The translations under genes were made by a program, and so were the position numbers. A DNA stretch of 64,000 nucleotides, from contig CALHTM010000002.1 of the NCBI GenBank assembly GCA_938039975.1, forward strand, positions 56,845-120,844, written 5' to 3'. The notes below the pieces were generated by a model, which did not search any database, was not told the DNA's origin, and saw nothing but the letters and a program-made list of their open reading frames with translations. The stretch's first letter is position 1; every line of letters starts with the position of its first letter. Below are positions 41,209-50,275 of this stretch, piece after piece. Origin of the DNA: an uncultured Candidatus Saccharibacteria bacterium. Lineage in GTDB: Bacteria; Patescibacteriota; Saccharimonadia; Saccharimonadales; Saccharimonadaceae.

Positions 41209-42195
41209 ATGATTGATACAATACTATGCGACGAAAAAGCTGCCTGGGACAAGACTGTTGCTAAGTTTGGCGGGCACCCGCTGCAGCTCTGGGGATGGGG
41301 AGAAGTAAAAGCGGCGCACAATTGGCGCGTTCAGCGAATTACTATAGCTGACGGCAACGAAACAATTGGTGCTGCGCAAATATTACTGAGAAACCTGCCT
41401 AAACCGCTTAATCAGTTAAGCTACATTCCTCGCGGGCCAGTTTACAAACAAGGTAGGGAAGACGATGTTTTGGCGGCAATTGTTAATTACGTTAAGCATA
41501 AGCTGCCATGCGCTGTGCTAACTATTGAGCCAGATACTGAACATCCGCTCCGCACCAAAGGTTGGCGCCAATCGCCAAACAATATTCTGCTATCGCGTAC
41601 TTTGATTTTGGATTTGACTCATACAACCGACGAACTATTGGCCGCAATGACCAAAAAAACCCGCCAGTATATCCGTAAATCCGGCCGGGCTGGACTTGAT
41701 ATCAAACCGGTAAAAACGCGCCAAGACATCACTGCTTGCCTCGAAATTTACCGCCAAACTGCTAAACGCGCTAAATTCGCTCTGCATGACGACCAGTATT
41801 ATTACGACATTCACGACAAACTAGGGGAGAACTCGCAGATTTTTGCTGCTTACGAAGATAACCACCCGGTATCATTTCTCTGGCTAGCAACTAGTCCCGA
41901 AACTTCATTCGAGCTATACGGCGGTATGAACGATCGCGGCCAAGCTTTGCGCGCTAACTACGCGCTAAAATGGCACGCTATCACCGAATGTAAGCAGCAG
42001 GGAATTAAGCGTTACGATATGAATGGCCTACTCAACGACGGCGTTAGCAACTTCAAGCGCGGCTTCGCTAGCCACGAGAATAAATTAGCTGGTACTTACG
42101 ATTATCCGATGAGTCAATCCTACCCAGTTTGGCGGCATGGATTACCGCTAGCTAAAAGAACCATCCGCAGCATCAAAAAATTACTTGGTAAATAA
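41209..42195 (+). CDS. FemAB-like aminoacyltransferase, peptidoglycan cross-bridge
   Basis: A 328-residue protein with two GNAT-like domains. Marks of the FemABX family: PLQLWGWGEVKAAHNW near the start, LSYIPRGPVY, the basic TKKTRQYIRKSGRAGLDI that binds the peptidoglycan precursor, AAYEDNHPVSFLWLA and the C-terminal YDMNGLLNDGVSNFKRGF. FemX-type enzymes add amino acids from aminoacyl-tRNA to the Lys or Orn side chain of the stem peptide. A second such gene (45241) is 3 kb away with murE between. The 3' end overlaps tsaC by 15 bases. Confidence 0.9.
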   Translation: MIDTILCDEKAAWDKTVAKFGGHPLQLWGWGEVKAAHNWRVQRITIADGNETIGAAQILLRNLPKPLNQLSYIPRGPVYKQGREDDVLAAIVNYVKHKLPCAVLTIEPDTEHPLRTKGWRQSPNNILLSRTLILDLTHTTDELLAAMTKKTRQYIRKSGRAGLDIKPVKTRQDITACLEIYRQTAKRAKFALHDDQYYYDIHDKLGENSQIFAAYEDNHPVSFLWLATSPETSFELYGGMNDRGQALRANYALKWHAITECKQQGIKRYDMNGLLNDGVSNFKRGFASHENKLAGTYDYPMSQSYPVWRHGLPLAKRTIRSIKKLLGK

Positions 42196-42774
42196 CCGAT
42201 CAATATCAACAGCCCCGCGGCGAAATATAATGATATTTGCATGCTCATCAAGGCTGATAATAGTTGACGGCTGATTATTAGTTATAGTACCGCCATCGAC
42301 ATAAAAATCGACCTTGTCGCCGAAATAGGCTTTAGCTTCAGTAATTGTCGACGAAATTGGCCGGCCTGGCACATTAGCGCTAGTAGTCATCAGCGGGCCA
42401 GTCCGCGCCAAAAGCCGCGACAGCGAAGGGTCATCGGGAATACGCACGGCTAAGTTATCTCGCGTTTGCTTGAGATAAGTAGCGACATTATAGGCATTAA
42501 TAACAACGCTAATTTGACCAGGCCAAAACTTGGCTGCTAACGATAATTGGCTAGAATCTAGTCCTAATTTCGCCAAATCATTAATTGAACTAGCGATTAG
42601 CGTTCCTGGTTGGCTAGCGCGCTTCTTGGTGTCGTACATTTTTTGGATCGCTGCTGGATCAGCGGCCGGTGCTACAAGTCCATAAACTGTGTCGGTAGGC
42701 AGTACGCCAATACCGCCGCCATTCAAAATATTGATCAACTCATCATTATCAACAGAGGTAAATAGTTGTGCCAT
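42181..42774 (-). CDS. tsaC: Threonylcarbamoyl-AMP synthase (Sua5/YrdC)
   Basis: A 197-residue enzyme making L-threonylcarbamoyladenylate from Thr, bicarbonate and ATP, the first step of tRNA t6A37 synthesis. YrdC fold marks: GGIGVLPTDTVYGLVAPA, KKRASQPGTLIAS (residues that bind ATP and Thr; usual motif KxR), FWPGQISVVI, RIPDDPSLSRLLA and GPLMTTSANVPGRPIS. It starts directly before the end of tsaD, so TsaC and TsaD are made together. Confidence 0.95.
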   Translation of the reverse strand: MAQLFTSVDNDELINILNGGGIGVLPTDTVYGLVAPAADPAAIQKMYDTKKRASQPGTLIASSINDLAKLGLDSSQLSLAAKFWPGQISVVINAYNVATYLKQTRDNLAVRIPDDPSLSRLLARTGPLMTTSANVPGRPISSTITEAKAYFGDKVDFYVDGGTITNNQPSTIISLDEHANIIIFRRGAVDIDRLFTK

Positions 42775-43872
42775 TTACAACGCTCCTACCTTGTTCCAAA
42801 CAGTTTTCGTCATTGATAGGCTAGGGATTACCTCGAGAGTGTATGGATCAGCTGGATCGCTCAACCGAGCTTGCTGATAGCCTAGCGCCGCAATCATTGC
42901 CGCATTATCGGTACACAGCTGAATCGGCGCGTACTCAATGTTAATCGGTAGTTTCTGGCGCAGTTGGCGGCGCAGTTCTTGATTGGCAGCCACGCCGCCA
43001 GCAATTACCACTGATTGCGGTCGAAAGTCCTGAAAGGCGCGCAAGGTACGCTCAACTAGCGTTTCGACGGCTACTTTCTGGAAGCTAGCTGCAAAATCGT
43101 GCTGCTGCGAGCTCGTGACAAGCCCTGGGAGCTCGTGCGATGGAAAAGTGAAGTCTTTGCCCACTTCACGCTGTACAGCCCTTAGAACGGCTGTCTTGAG
43201 GCCTGAGAACGAAAAATTGTACGGATTATCGAGCTTAGCTTTGGGTAAATGGTATCTATCAGGATTACCCGACTCAGCCGCGCGCGTAATCGACGGACCG
43301 CCAGGGTAGGGCAGGCCGAGAATTTTGGCCACCTTGTCAAAAGCTTCGCCGACAGCGTCGTCTTGGGTTTGCCCCAGCAGTTGATAATCACCGTGGCCGC
43401 GAAAGAGCACCAACTGCGTGTGTCCACCAGAAACAATCAAGGCCAAAAGAGGAAAGCGCGGCTGAGATTTTGGCAAGGCAAGCTGAACAGGCCCGGGTGC
43501 TTGCTCGGTAATAAAATTGGCGTAGACGTGTCCTTCGACGTGATGCACCGGGTAGAGCGGTTTGCGATGTAAAATTGCTAACGTTCGCGCCGCCAGCGAA
43601 CCGATTAGCAGCGAACCAATTAAACCTGGCGCATAGGTCACGGCGATAGCGTCAATGTCGTCCCAAGTACAATCCGCTTGAGCGAGAGCTTCGTCGACGA
43701 CTGGGCCGATAGCCTCGATATGGCTGCGCGCCGCGATTTCGGGCACCACGCCGCCAAAATGCGCGTGAATATCAATTTGCGATTGCACCACATTTGACAA
43801 CATCCGAAAACCGTCCTCAACTACGGCTGCCGCGGTTTCATCGCAGCTTGATTCAATTCCCAAAACCTTCAT
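42775..43872 (-). CDS. tsaD: tRNA threonylcarbamoyladenosine transferase
   Basis: A 365-residue Kae1/TsaD protein that moves the threonylcarbamoyl group to A37 of ANN-reading tRNAs. ASKHA motifs: VLGIESSCDETAAAVV, the metal-binding HHVEGHVYANF, LIVSGGHTQLVLF, VIAGGVAANQELRRQL and LCTDNAAMIAALG. Relative to E. coli TsaD there is an insert of about 20 residues before FAASFQKVAVETLV. The ATG stands 7 bases after a -10 box, divergent from murE with 46 bases between the two start codons. Confidence 0.97.
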   Translation of the reverse strand: MKVLGIESSCDETAAAVVEDGFRMLSNVVQSQIDIHAHFGGVVPEIAARSHIEAIGPVVDEALAQADCTWDDIDAIAVTYAPGLIGSLLIGSLAARTLAILHRKPLYPVHHVEGHVYANFITEQAPGPVQLALPKSQPRFPLLALIVSGGHTQLVLFRGHGDYQLLGQTQDDAVGEAFDKVAKILGLPYPGGPSITRAAESGNPDRYHLPKAKLDNPYNFSFSGLKTAVLRAVQREVGKDFTFPSHELPGLVTSSQQHDFAASFQKVAVETLVERTLRAFQDFRPQSVVIAGGVAANQELRRQLRQKLPINIEYAPIQLCTDNAAMIAALGYQQARLSDPADPYTLEVIPSLSMTKTVWNKVGAL

Positions 43873-43879
43873 CTACTTA

Positions 43880-43888
43880 ATTGTACCA
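43880..43888 (-). promoter_or_regulatory. Extended -10 promoter of tsaD-tsaC
   Basis: Minus-strand TGGTACAAT, then 7 bases to the ATG at 43872. Confidence 0.65.
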
Positions 43889-43903
43889 CCGCCAAGAGGT
43901 CGA

Positions 43904-43912
43904 TGCTATAAT
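43904..43912 (+). promoter_or_regulatory. Extended -10 promoter of murE
   Basis: TGCTATAAT, then 6 bases to the ATG at 43919. The two divergent promoters occupy less than 50 bases in total. Confidence 0.7.
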
Positions 43913-43918
43913 ATCGGT

Positions 43919-45217
43919 ATGAATTCACTCAAGAAAACTTTGAAAAAGGCCATTCCCGCTAGTTTATACCAATCAATTGAACCAACTTATCATCTATTGA
44001 CAGCTACTGCCGCTGCTACCAAGGCCGGTTATCCAGCGCACAATATGCGCGTCATCGGCGTGACTGGCACCAACGGCAAAACCTCGACCTGCTTCATGAT
44101 CCACAAAATGCTAACTGAGGCTGGCCTCAAAGCAGGGTTGATGACTACTGTCGCTTACGGTGTCGGCAATGATATTACGCCGCAAGTTGCTCATATGACA
44201 ACAGTTTCAGCGCCGCTGCTACAAAAACGCTTAGCGGAATTCAAGAAACAAAATGTCGAATGGGTAGTTTTGGAAGTGACTAGCCACGCGCTAGCCCAGC
44301 ACCGTACCTTTGGCGTACCAATCGAGATCGCCGTCATGACTAACGTTACGCACGAACACCTCGACTATCACAGAACTTTTGAGCGCTATTTAGCTGCCAA
44401 AACCAAACTATTTAAACTAGCCAGTCGCGTCGGTGTCATTAACGCCGACGATCCGTCTGCTGAAACTTTTCGCCAGGCCGTCAAACAATCGGTCAGCTAC
44501 GGCCTCAAATCTGGCGATTGGCGAGCCCAAGATATCAATTTGAGCGCCCACGGCAGCGATTACACAGCGTTAATTGATGGCGATTCTTACCACATTCATG
44601 TTAATATTCCCGGCGAATTCAATGTTTATAATAGCCTAGCGGCGGCTGCCGTTGGCCGCGAGGTTGGCTTAACCAAAACCCAAATTGAGCGCGGAATTGC
44701 CGCTTTAGCGGGCGTAGAAGGCCGCATGACAGTGGTCGACGCTGAACAGCCGTTCTCGGCGATTGTTGATTTCGCGCACACGCCAGACTCGTTTGAACGG
44801 TTGCTAAATGATGTTAGAAACACAACGAAGGGCAAGCTAGTGGTATTGTTCGGCTCGGCTGGCCGCCGCGACGAAGCTAAACGCGCCATTCAGGGCGAAA
44901 TCGCTGGCAAATACGCCGATGAGATTGTCTTAACCGAGGAAGACGATCGCGATATCGATGGCAATACCATCCTATCACAAATCGCCTCAGGCGCCGAAAA
45001 AGCTGGCAAAAAACGCGAGAAAAATCTCTTCCTAATACAAGACCGCACCGCGGCCATTAATTTCGCCGTCTCGCGAGTATCCGGCTCGAAAGATACTGTT
45101 ATATTCCTGGGTAAAGGACATGAAAAAACCATTGAGCGCGCCGACGGAGCTCACCCTTGGAACGAAATCGAAACAGTGCGGCAAGCTATTTTGAAAAAGC
45201 TAAGTAGCGATGATTAG
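43919..45217 (+). CDS. murE: UDP-MurNAc-tripeptide synthetase, MurE type, short N-terminus
   Basis: A 432-residue Mur ligase that adds the third amino acid of the stem peptide. The central ATPase domain has VIGVTGTNGKTSTCFMIHK, the Glu/His segment EVTSHALAQHR, TNVTHEHLDYH and a Lys for carbamylation in YLAAKTKLF; the C-terminal domain has LFGSAGRRDEAKR and GKGHEK. The N-terminal UDP-binding domain is largely missing (only about 40 residues before the P-loop, usually near 100). The specificity motif, DNPR in diaminopimelate enzymes, reads EEDDRD, so the added amino acid is probably not diaminopimelate. The FemAB-like genes on both sides fit Lys or Orn. Confidence 0.92.
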   Translation: MNSLKKTLKKAIPASLYQSIEPTYHLLTATAAATKAGYPAHNMRVIGVTGTNGKTSTCFMIHKMLTEAGLKAGLMTTVAYGVGNDITPQVAHMTTVSAPLLQKRLAEFKKQNVEWVVLEVTSHALAQHRTFGVPIEIAVMTNVTHEHLDYHRTFERYLAAKTKLFKLASRVGVINADDPSAETFRQAVKQSVSYGLKSGDWRAQDINLSAHGSDYTALIDGDSYHIHVNIPGEFNVYNSLAAAAVGREVGLTKTQIERGIAALAGVEGRMTVVDAEQPFSAIVDFAHTPDSFERLLNDVRNTTKGKLVVLFGSAGRRDEAKRAIQGEIAGKYADEIVLTEEDDRDIDGNTILSQIASGAEKAGKKREKNLFLIQDRTAAINFAVSRVSGSKDTVIFLGKGHEKTIERADGAHPWNEIETVRQAILKKLSSDD

Positions 45218-45240
45218 GGCTAAGAATGCTTCTAAGCGGC

Positions 45241-46272
45241 CTAATAGTATGACTCATGATGACGCATGAAGTATAATCGGCGCACTAATCGTTCGATATA
45301 TTTGCTCCAAAGCCGCGACTTAATAGGCGAAACTGGAATCTCGAAAGCGCCAATATAGTCAGTGATATGCTTATTGAAGCTAGTTTTGAAGCGCCCCAGA
45401 CCATAGCGCGGATGGTTTGGGTTACTCATTTCGTCAGAAGCTGGCGTACCACAGAGGTCGTGTTCGAGCGAGCCATGCTCTTTAGCCCATTTGATTACTT
45501 CCCATTGCAGGCGGTGGCTAGCGCCGTAGGCCGTACGTTTGCGAACCGAAGCGCCGTCTTTGTAAGTACTTTTAGTACCCAGAATCACCGCAAAAGCACC
45601 AGCTACCAGCTGATCCTGATAATAGGCAAAAAATAGCTGGCCTTGGTTGGCATCAGCGTATTGCTGGTAGAATTCGCGGTAGTATTGCGGCGAACGAATC
45701 GTAAAGCCAGCGCCATCGGCCGTTTCTTTGAACAAATCATACATCGCCTGGCAAGTTTCATCATTGACTGGCACCCGCTTGATGATAACACCGTCGCGAT
45801 CAGCGCGGCGAATAGCGTGGCGACCCTTTTGCGGCAGGTCCTTAAGGATTGTATCAAGATCACTATGTAAATCGACTATCACGGTCGAGGCATTGTATTG
45901 AATCGGCCGAGTAGGCAATAGTTCAATCGCAGAAATATCGGTGCCACGCAGCAATTCCGGCTCAATTTTGATAGTAAAAACGCCTTGCTGGCGAGCAAAA
46001 TCGCGCAGCACCGGCACTATTGAAGCTAACTCGCTAGCGGTTGCTACGCCCGGACCTTTCGGGATATACCACACTTTGCCGAACAGGGGAATATGCTTTT
46101 CGATAGCGCCAATTGCTAACTCGCCGCAGATAATAAAACGCGGCCGCCAGTTAGCTAGCCGTTTCAAATTTAAAAAGACCGACCCTTGCAGCATATTGCC
46201 GCGATCGCTATTATGAACCACTAGATCATCCCAGCGGTTGATTTCATCATCAGTTGCAAAACGAATAGTCAT
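45241..46272 (-). CDS. Second FemAB-like aminoacyltransferase
   Basis: A 343-residue homologue of the 41209 protein: MLQGSVFLNLKRLANWRP, KVWYIPKGPGV, the basic loop LPQKGRHAIRRADRDGVI, FAYYQDQLVAGAFAVILG and YGLGRFKTSFNKH near the C-terminus. It probably adds the next residue of a cross-bridge or acts on lipid II; whether it takes Ala, Gly or Ser cannot be told. The C-terminus is basic and aromatic (RLYFMRHH) and may touch the membrane. It converges on murE, with 23 bases between. Confidence 0.88.
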   Translation of the reverse strand: MTIRFATDDEINRWDDLVVHNSDRGNMLQGSVFLNLKRLANWRPRFIICGELAIGAIEKHIPLFGKVWYIPKGPGVATASELASIVPVLRDFARQQGVFTIKIEPELLRGTDISAIELLPTRPIQYNASTVIVDLHSDLDTILKDLPQKGRHAIRRADRDGVIIKRVPVNDETCQAMYDLFKETADGAGFTIRSPQYYREFYQQYADANQGQLFFAYYQDQLVAGAFAVILGTKSTYKDGASVRKRTAYGASHRLQWEVIKWAKEHGSLEHDLCGTPASDEMSNPNHPRYGLGRFKTSFNKHITDYIGAFEIPVSPIKSRLWSKYIERLVRRLYFMRHHESYY

Positions 46273-46278
46273 AACTAT

Positions 46279-46316
46279 AGTATAACACCTCCGAGGAGGG
46301 CTTACGGAGGCGTTAT
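46279..46316 (-). promoter_or_regulatory. Leaderless promoter and 12-base inverted repeat before the FemAB-like gene
   Basis: Minus-strand TGTTATACT (46287-46279) lies 6 bases before the ATG at 46272. The arms ATAACACCTCCG (46282-46293) and CGGAGGCGTTAT (46305-46316) pair with one mismatch and cover the promoter: either an operator or a terminator for the upstream 46341 gene (no U-run). Confidence 0.6.
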
Positions 46317-46340
46317 CGCGTGGTTAACAGAGAAAATCTA

Positions 46341-46802
46341 TTACGGCTGCGGGTTTGATAAGAAATCAATCTCTTTAATGACATCAAGCAAAGCCTGAGC
46401 GCGGCGAGATTCATCAGCAATATTTTTGGCGGCTTCATGCGCCGGCGCAATCAAGGTTTTATCGTCCGTCGAGCGGATCAATAGCAAATAAGTGTCAAAT
46501 TTTTCTTCGGCAGAGATATTGAGCTTGTCCACCAGCGGTCGAAGCTCTTTGATGGCTTCGTTCTTGACGCTATCAAGATCACTGTTGGCTGCTGGCACAA
46601 CCGTGTTTGACGCTTTAGCTGGCTTTGGCTGTGCCATTGGTTCTGGCTCCGGCGCTGGCTCTGGCGGCAAATCAGGCAGCGGCGGCAACGGTGCTGCCGG
46701 CTGCGCGCTCGTTGCACTCGCGCCGTTACTTACGCCAGCCAAAACCTTAGCGAGATCCTGATCGTCGCTAATTGGCTGCGTTGTTTGCGGTTTTATATCC
46801 AT
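46341..46802 (-). CDS. Soluble protein with Pro-rich linker, unknown function
   Basis: A 153-residue protein. Residues 1-30 are polar, residues 35-70 are Pro/Glu/Ala-rich (PLPPLPDLPPEPAPEPEP), and residues 75-150 look like a small helical domain (DSVKNEAIKELRPLVDKLN; AQALLDVIKEIDFLS). GAGGGTG precedes the ATG. No signal peptide, no membrane helix. The same plan (disordered Pro-rich part plus small helical domain) is seen in other unknown proteins of this window. No family recognised. Confidence 0.75.
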   Translation of the reverse strand: MDIKPQTTQPISDDQDLAKVLAGVSNGASATSAQPAAPLPPLPDLPPEPAPEPEPMAQPKPAKASNTVVPAANSDLDSVKNEAIKELRPLVDKLNISAEEKFDTYLLLIRSTDDKTLIAPAHEAAKNIADESRRAQALLDVIKEIDFLSNPQP

Positions 46803-46891
46803 GTGCCCACCCTCTTCATTACTTTTATGCTTTATTTAGTATATACTGTATCATAGTTATAGGAAATATCGCAAGAGAAAGGTGATTTTAC

Positions 46892-47935
46892 ATGCTAGAT
46901 GACTCTAATATTTTGAAGCAAAGAGACAACGGGGGCGCTCTCGAAGTTGCGGCTAAACTCTATCAACAGGCAAATTTTGACTGCCAACTGCGCGATGCCG
47001 AGCACGACGGCCGCGAACTGCGCAACATCATCGTCGCTGGCATGGGCGGCTCGGCGCTAGCGGCCGACCTCGCTAAGTCGCTGCTCAACGACACGCTATC
47101 AATTCCGTTCAACGTCGTCAAGGACTACGATTTGCCGCATTACGCCGATCACAATACCTTAGTTATCGCTAGCAGCCATTCAGGAAACACCGAGGAAACT
47201 CTATCATGTCTCAAGCAGGCGATTGAACATGGCTGTCAAATTGCTATCATTGCTACCGGTGGAGAGCTTAACGAGATTGCTCAACGAGAACATATCCTAT
47301 CAGCACTCATTCCCAAAGATTGCCAGCCGCGCATGGCCGTTATTTATTCGCTGCGAGCGCTATTTGAGGTGCTTAATGCTTTCAAGTTGATTGACCGCAC
47401 CTACATTGACGAACTAGCAGCTATTAGCACTTGGCTAGAGAAAGAAAGCGCGCTCTGGACCAAAGATGTACCGACCAAGCAAAACTACGCCAAGCAGCTG
47501 GCCTTAATCGCTGTCGGCAAAACGCCGGTTTTCTACGGAGGTAGTTTGATGGCGCCGCTAGCTTATAAGTGGAAAATTAGTTGGAACGAAAATGCTAAAA
47601 ACGTTGCTTTCTGCAACTATTTGCCAGAATTCAGCCACAACGAATTTATTGGCTGGACTAGCCACCCGGTCGAGAAGCCTTTCGCGGTATTTGATTTGCT
47701 AAGCGATCTCGAACACCCGCGCATCCTCAAACGCTTCTCGCTCAGCGATCAGATGCTATCTGGCAAACGCCCGAAATCAAATGTGGTACCACTCGCAGGC
47801 AAAACACCGCTACAGCAGATGCTGTGGGGTTGTATTTTAGCAGATTTTGCCAGTATTTACGTGGCAATTCTCAATAATGTCGACCCGACCCAGGTTAATT
47901 TGATTGAAAAGTTCAAAAAAGCCCTCGAAAAATAA
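46892..47935 (+). CDS. SIS-domain sugar-phosphate isomerase (bifunctional PGI/PMI type)
   Basis: A 347-residue enzyme likely to interconvert glucose-6-P, fructose-6-P and mannose-6-P. Two SIS domains: IVAGMGGSALAADL and VIASSHSGNTEETLSCLKQA in the first; the second carries GGSLMAPLAYKWKISWNENAKN with the Asn/Glu residues typical of the family, then LPEFSHNEFIGW. The C-terminus PLQQMLWGCILADFASIYVAILNNVDPTQV is close to the archaeal and bacterial PGI/PMI group. AGAAAGGTGA precedes the ATG. It feeds glycolysis and sugar-nucleotide synthesis for the wall. Confidence 0.93.
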   Translation: MLDDSNILKQRDNGGALEVAAKLYQQANFDCQLRDAEHDGRELRNIIVAGMGGSALAADLAKSLLNDTLSIPFNVVKDYDLPHYADHNTLVIASSHSGNTEETLSCLKQAIEHGCQIAIIATGGELNEIAQREHILSALIPKDCQPRMAVIYSLRALFEVLNAFKLIDRTYIDELAAISTWLEKESALWTKDVPTKQNYAKQLALIAVGKTPVFYGGSLMAPLAYKWKISWNENAKNVAFCNYLPEFSHNEFIGWTSHPVEKPFAVFDLLSDLEHPRILKRFSLSDQMLSGKRPKSNVVPLAGKTPLQQMLWGCILADFASIYVAILNNVDPTQVNLIEKFKKALEK

Positions 47936-47959
47936 ACGCGCGTTAAGATAAGTAAAAAC

Positions 47960-47988
47960 AAAATAGACAGTCTGGTGCTGTCTATTTT
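47960..47988. terminator. Bidirectional terminator between the isomerase and ABC genes
   Basis: AAAATAGACAG and CTGTCTATTTT are exact complements around a 7-base loop, with T-rich sequence on both sides. It ends the isomerase gene (plus) and the permease gene (minus). Confidence 0.85.
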
Positions 47989-48018
47989 GTTTATTGTCTA
48001 TCGGTAGAAATTCAGCTT

Positions 48019-49248
48019 CTAATGGTATTGCCGCAGCGATTCAATAGTGTTCTTGCGCGCCGCTTTCAGGGCAGGGTAAGTACCGAAGATTACGCCAGAA
48101 CCAACCGCCATCAACAACGCCGCAATCGCTGTTGACCAGGTCATTGTCGGCCCAAAGCTCATTTGTGAACTAATGATCACAGCTAACAAACAACCAACCA
48201 GATAACCGCAAGTGCCGCCCAGCAGGCTAATCATCAGCGACTCGACTAAAAATTGCCCGATAATCGTCCGCTGGCTAGCGCCAACTGCTTTGCGGATACC
48301 AATTTCGCGGGTGCGCTCAGCCACGCCAACCAGCATGATATTCATGATACCGACGCCGCCCACTACCAGCGAAATCGCTGCAATGGCCGCCATCACCGCT
48401 GTTAAGGCACTAAACAATTCGCCAGTCGGCCGGCCAATATCAGCGCCACTTAGAATAGTAAAGTTGGCTTCACCTAGGTGTTGTTTGAGGATTTTCTCTT
48501 TCAATTTATCTTTAACAGCCGAGACATTATCCTTGTCCTTTACCAGAACGTTAATTTGTTGAATCTGCGTACTGCCTTTGTGCAGCAATTTACCTTGATT
48601 ATAAGAGACAAAAATCGCATTACCATAATCAACGGTATTATAGTTAACAGGGTTAGCGCCAGTCTTGACAACGCCGATGACCGTAAACTGCTGGCCGTAC
48701 ATCGTGAACATCTGGCCGACCGAACGATCGGTATTGAATAGTTTAGTTGACAGCTCGCTGCCGATCACCACCGCTGAATCGTCAGTTTCTTCGCCGAGAA
48801 ACTGGCCGGCGTTCATTTTGATATCTGCCGTCTTGATAAACGCAGGAGTAGTAGAAAGTACAACATTATTAGCCGCCTCGGCTCGAGAGGTTTTAGCGGT
48901 AGCATTCAAAATCATTAGCGGCACCACTGCGTCGATACCGTCAATTGACTTAGCAGCCTCGATATCAGCCTCGGTTAATGAGCTAGTGCCGAATAACTGC
49001 TGTCCGGCTGGATTGAGATAGGCATTCAAATCGCGCGTCTGCGCGCCCGGACGGACGATCATTAGCTTGCCGTCATAGGTATTAACTTGGTTAGAGATCA
49101 TTCCGCGAGCACCGTCGCTAATCGCCAAAATACACGTCACGCTAGCCACGCCGATAGCAATACCCAGCGCGGTCAGCACCGTACGTGCGCGGCTGCGCCG
49201 CAATGTTTGATAAGCGTCGGTGATGTGTTCAACTGTCATTAACCTCAT
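48019..49248 (-). CDS. ABC transporter permease, MacB/FtsX type
   Basis: A 409-residue membrane protein. One N-terminal helix (residues about 25-45, TVLTALGIAIGVASVTCIL) is followed by an outside domain of about 230 residues (MacB periplasmic core: VNTYDGKLMIVRPG; ADIEAAKSIDGIDAVVPL), and three helices in the last 130 residues with MLVGVAERTREIGIRKAVGAS, the cytoplasmic segment that meets the ATPase. Such systems act by mechanotransmission to move lipoproteins, peptides or antibiotics. The ATG overlaps the stop of the ATPase gene (ATGA). Confidence 0.94.
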   Translation of the reverse strand: MRLMTVEHITDAYQTLRRSRARTVLTALGIAIGVASVTCILAISDGARGMISNQVNTYDGKLMIVRPGAQTRDLNAYLNPAGQQLFGTSSLTEADIEAAKSIDGIDAVVPLMILNATAKTSRAEAANNVVLSTTPAFIKTADIKMNAGQFLGEETDDSAVVIGSELSTKLFNTDRSVGQMFTMYGQQFTVIGVVKTGANPVNYNTVDYGNAIFVSYNQGKLLHKGSTQIQQINVLVKDKDNVSAVKDKLKEKILKQHLGEANFTILSGADIGRPTGELFSALTAVMAAIAAISLVVGGVGIMNIMLVGVAERTREIGIRKAVGASQRTIIGQFLVESLMISLLGGTCGYLVGCLLAVIISSQMSFGPTMTWSTAIAALLMAVGSGVIFGTYPALKAARKNTIESLRQYH

Positions 49249-50138
49249 TTTTCGTCGTCCTCGCTCTTTTTGGCTGTCTTTTTAGGCTTATCTTTGGTAG
49301 CTTCTTTTGTTTCTTCTTTGGCTTTTTTAGTGTCCTTATCCTTGGTATCCTTAGTATCTGCGTCATTCTTGTCTTTGGAAGCGTCTGATTTGTGCAGCGG
49401 GATTGCTACTTCCTTTGATTCGGTATGCGATTCAACCGTTACACGGCGGTCGCTGGCAACCTTGCCGTCAAGCATGTTAATCACGCGGCTAGCATAGCTA
49501 GTCAAATTCGGGTTGTGAGTCACCATGACGATAGTATTGCCTTTTTTGTGCAAGTTAGCCAGCTCCTCCATGATAACGTGGCTAGAGCGGCTATCAAGGT
49601 TACCAGTTGGCTCGTCGGCTAGAATGATGCTCGGCTTATTCACTAAAGCCCGCGCAATTGCCACGCGCTGCATCTGGCCGCCCGATAGCTGCCACGGCAT
49701 GTAATATTCGCGCTCCTGCAGATGGAACGATTTTAGAATGCTACTAGCCATTTCCAGACGCTTGACGCGCGGTACGCCTTTGTAAATCAGCGGTAAAGCG
49801 ACATTTTCGAGCACTGTCAAGCGATTAATCAAATTAAAACTCTGAAAAACGATGCCAATCTTGTTAGAACGAATTTTGGCGTACTGCCGCTCTGATAGGC
49901 GAGCGGTCGAGTGCTCCTCGAACAGATATTCGCCCTGGTCAGGCCGATCCAAAAAACCAATGATATTAAGCAAAGTCGTCTTGCCGCAGCCGGACGGCCC
50001 CATCACAGCGATGAACTCGCCCTCGCGGATGGTCAGATCAATTTCATCGAGCGCATCGTGCGCCGCGTCGCCTATACCGTATATTTTTGTAAGTTTTTTA
50101 AGTTGAATTATCGGCCTTGCTGTCTTTCGCGCTGTCAT
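49245..50138 (-). CDS. ABC transporter ATP-binding protein, LolD/MacB type
   Basis: A 297-residue ATPase pairing with the MacB-type permease. Walker A VMGPSGCGKTTLLNIIG, a Q-loop in IVFQSFNLIN, signature QLSGGQMQRVAIAR, Walker B IILADEPTGNLDS and switch MVTHNPNL. Residues 235-297 are an extra tail of Lys, Asp, Glu, Thr (DTKDKDTKKAKEETKEATKD), not in usual LolD proteins; it is probably disordered. The -10 box TATAAT (50152-50147) is 8 bases before the ATG. It is the first gene of the two-gene operon. Confidence 0.95.
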   Translation of the reverse strand: MTARKTARPIIQLKKLTKIYGIGDAAHDALDEIDLTIREGEFIAVMGPSGCGKTTLLNIIGFLDRPDQGEYLFEEHSTARLSERQYAKIRSNKIGIVFQSFNLINRLTVLENVALPLIYKGVPRVKRLEMASSILKSFHLQEREYYMPWQLSGGQMQRVAIARALVNKPSIILADEPTGNLDSRSSHVIMEELANLHKKGNTIVMVTHNPNLTSYASRVINMLDGKVASDRRVTVESHTESKEVAIPLHKSDASKDKNDADTKDTKDKDTKKAKEETKEATKDKPKKTAKKSEDDEK

Positions 50139-50275
50139 ATTAATCTATTATAGACAAGTGACGTTTAATAAATCAACCGATGAAGATTGTGTAAAATACT
50201 ACATTTTTAATTAGTCGGACGCAGAGTGAAGCGCAATTCATATTTCTGGCGTTTTCTGGTAGAATTGTAAGCGAA

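Noticed and set aside
43108..43185. Possible third coding palindrome in tsaD (GTGAAGT/ACTTCAC and a repeated GAGCTCGTG)
   Set aside because: The stem is only about 8 pairs and the other repeat is direct, not inverted; it falls short of the mutM and polA elements.
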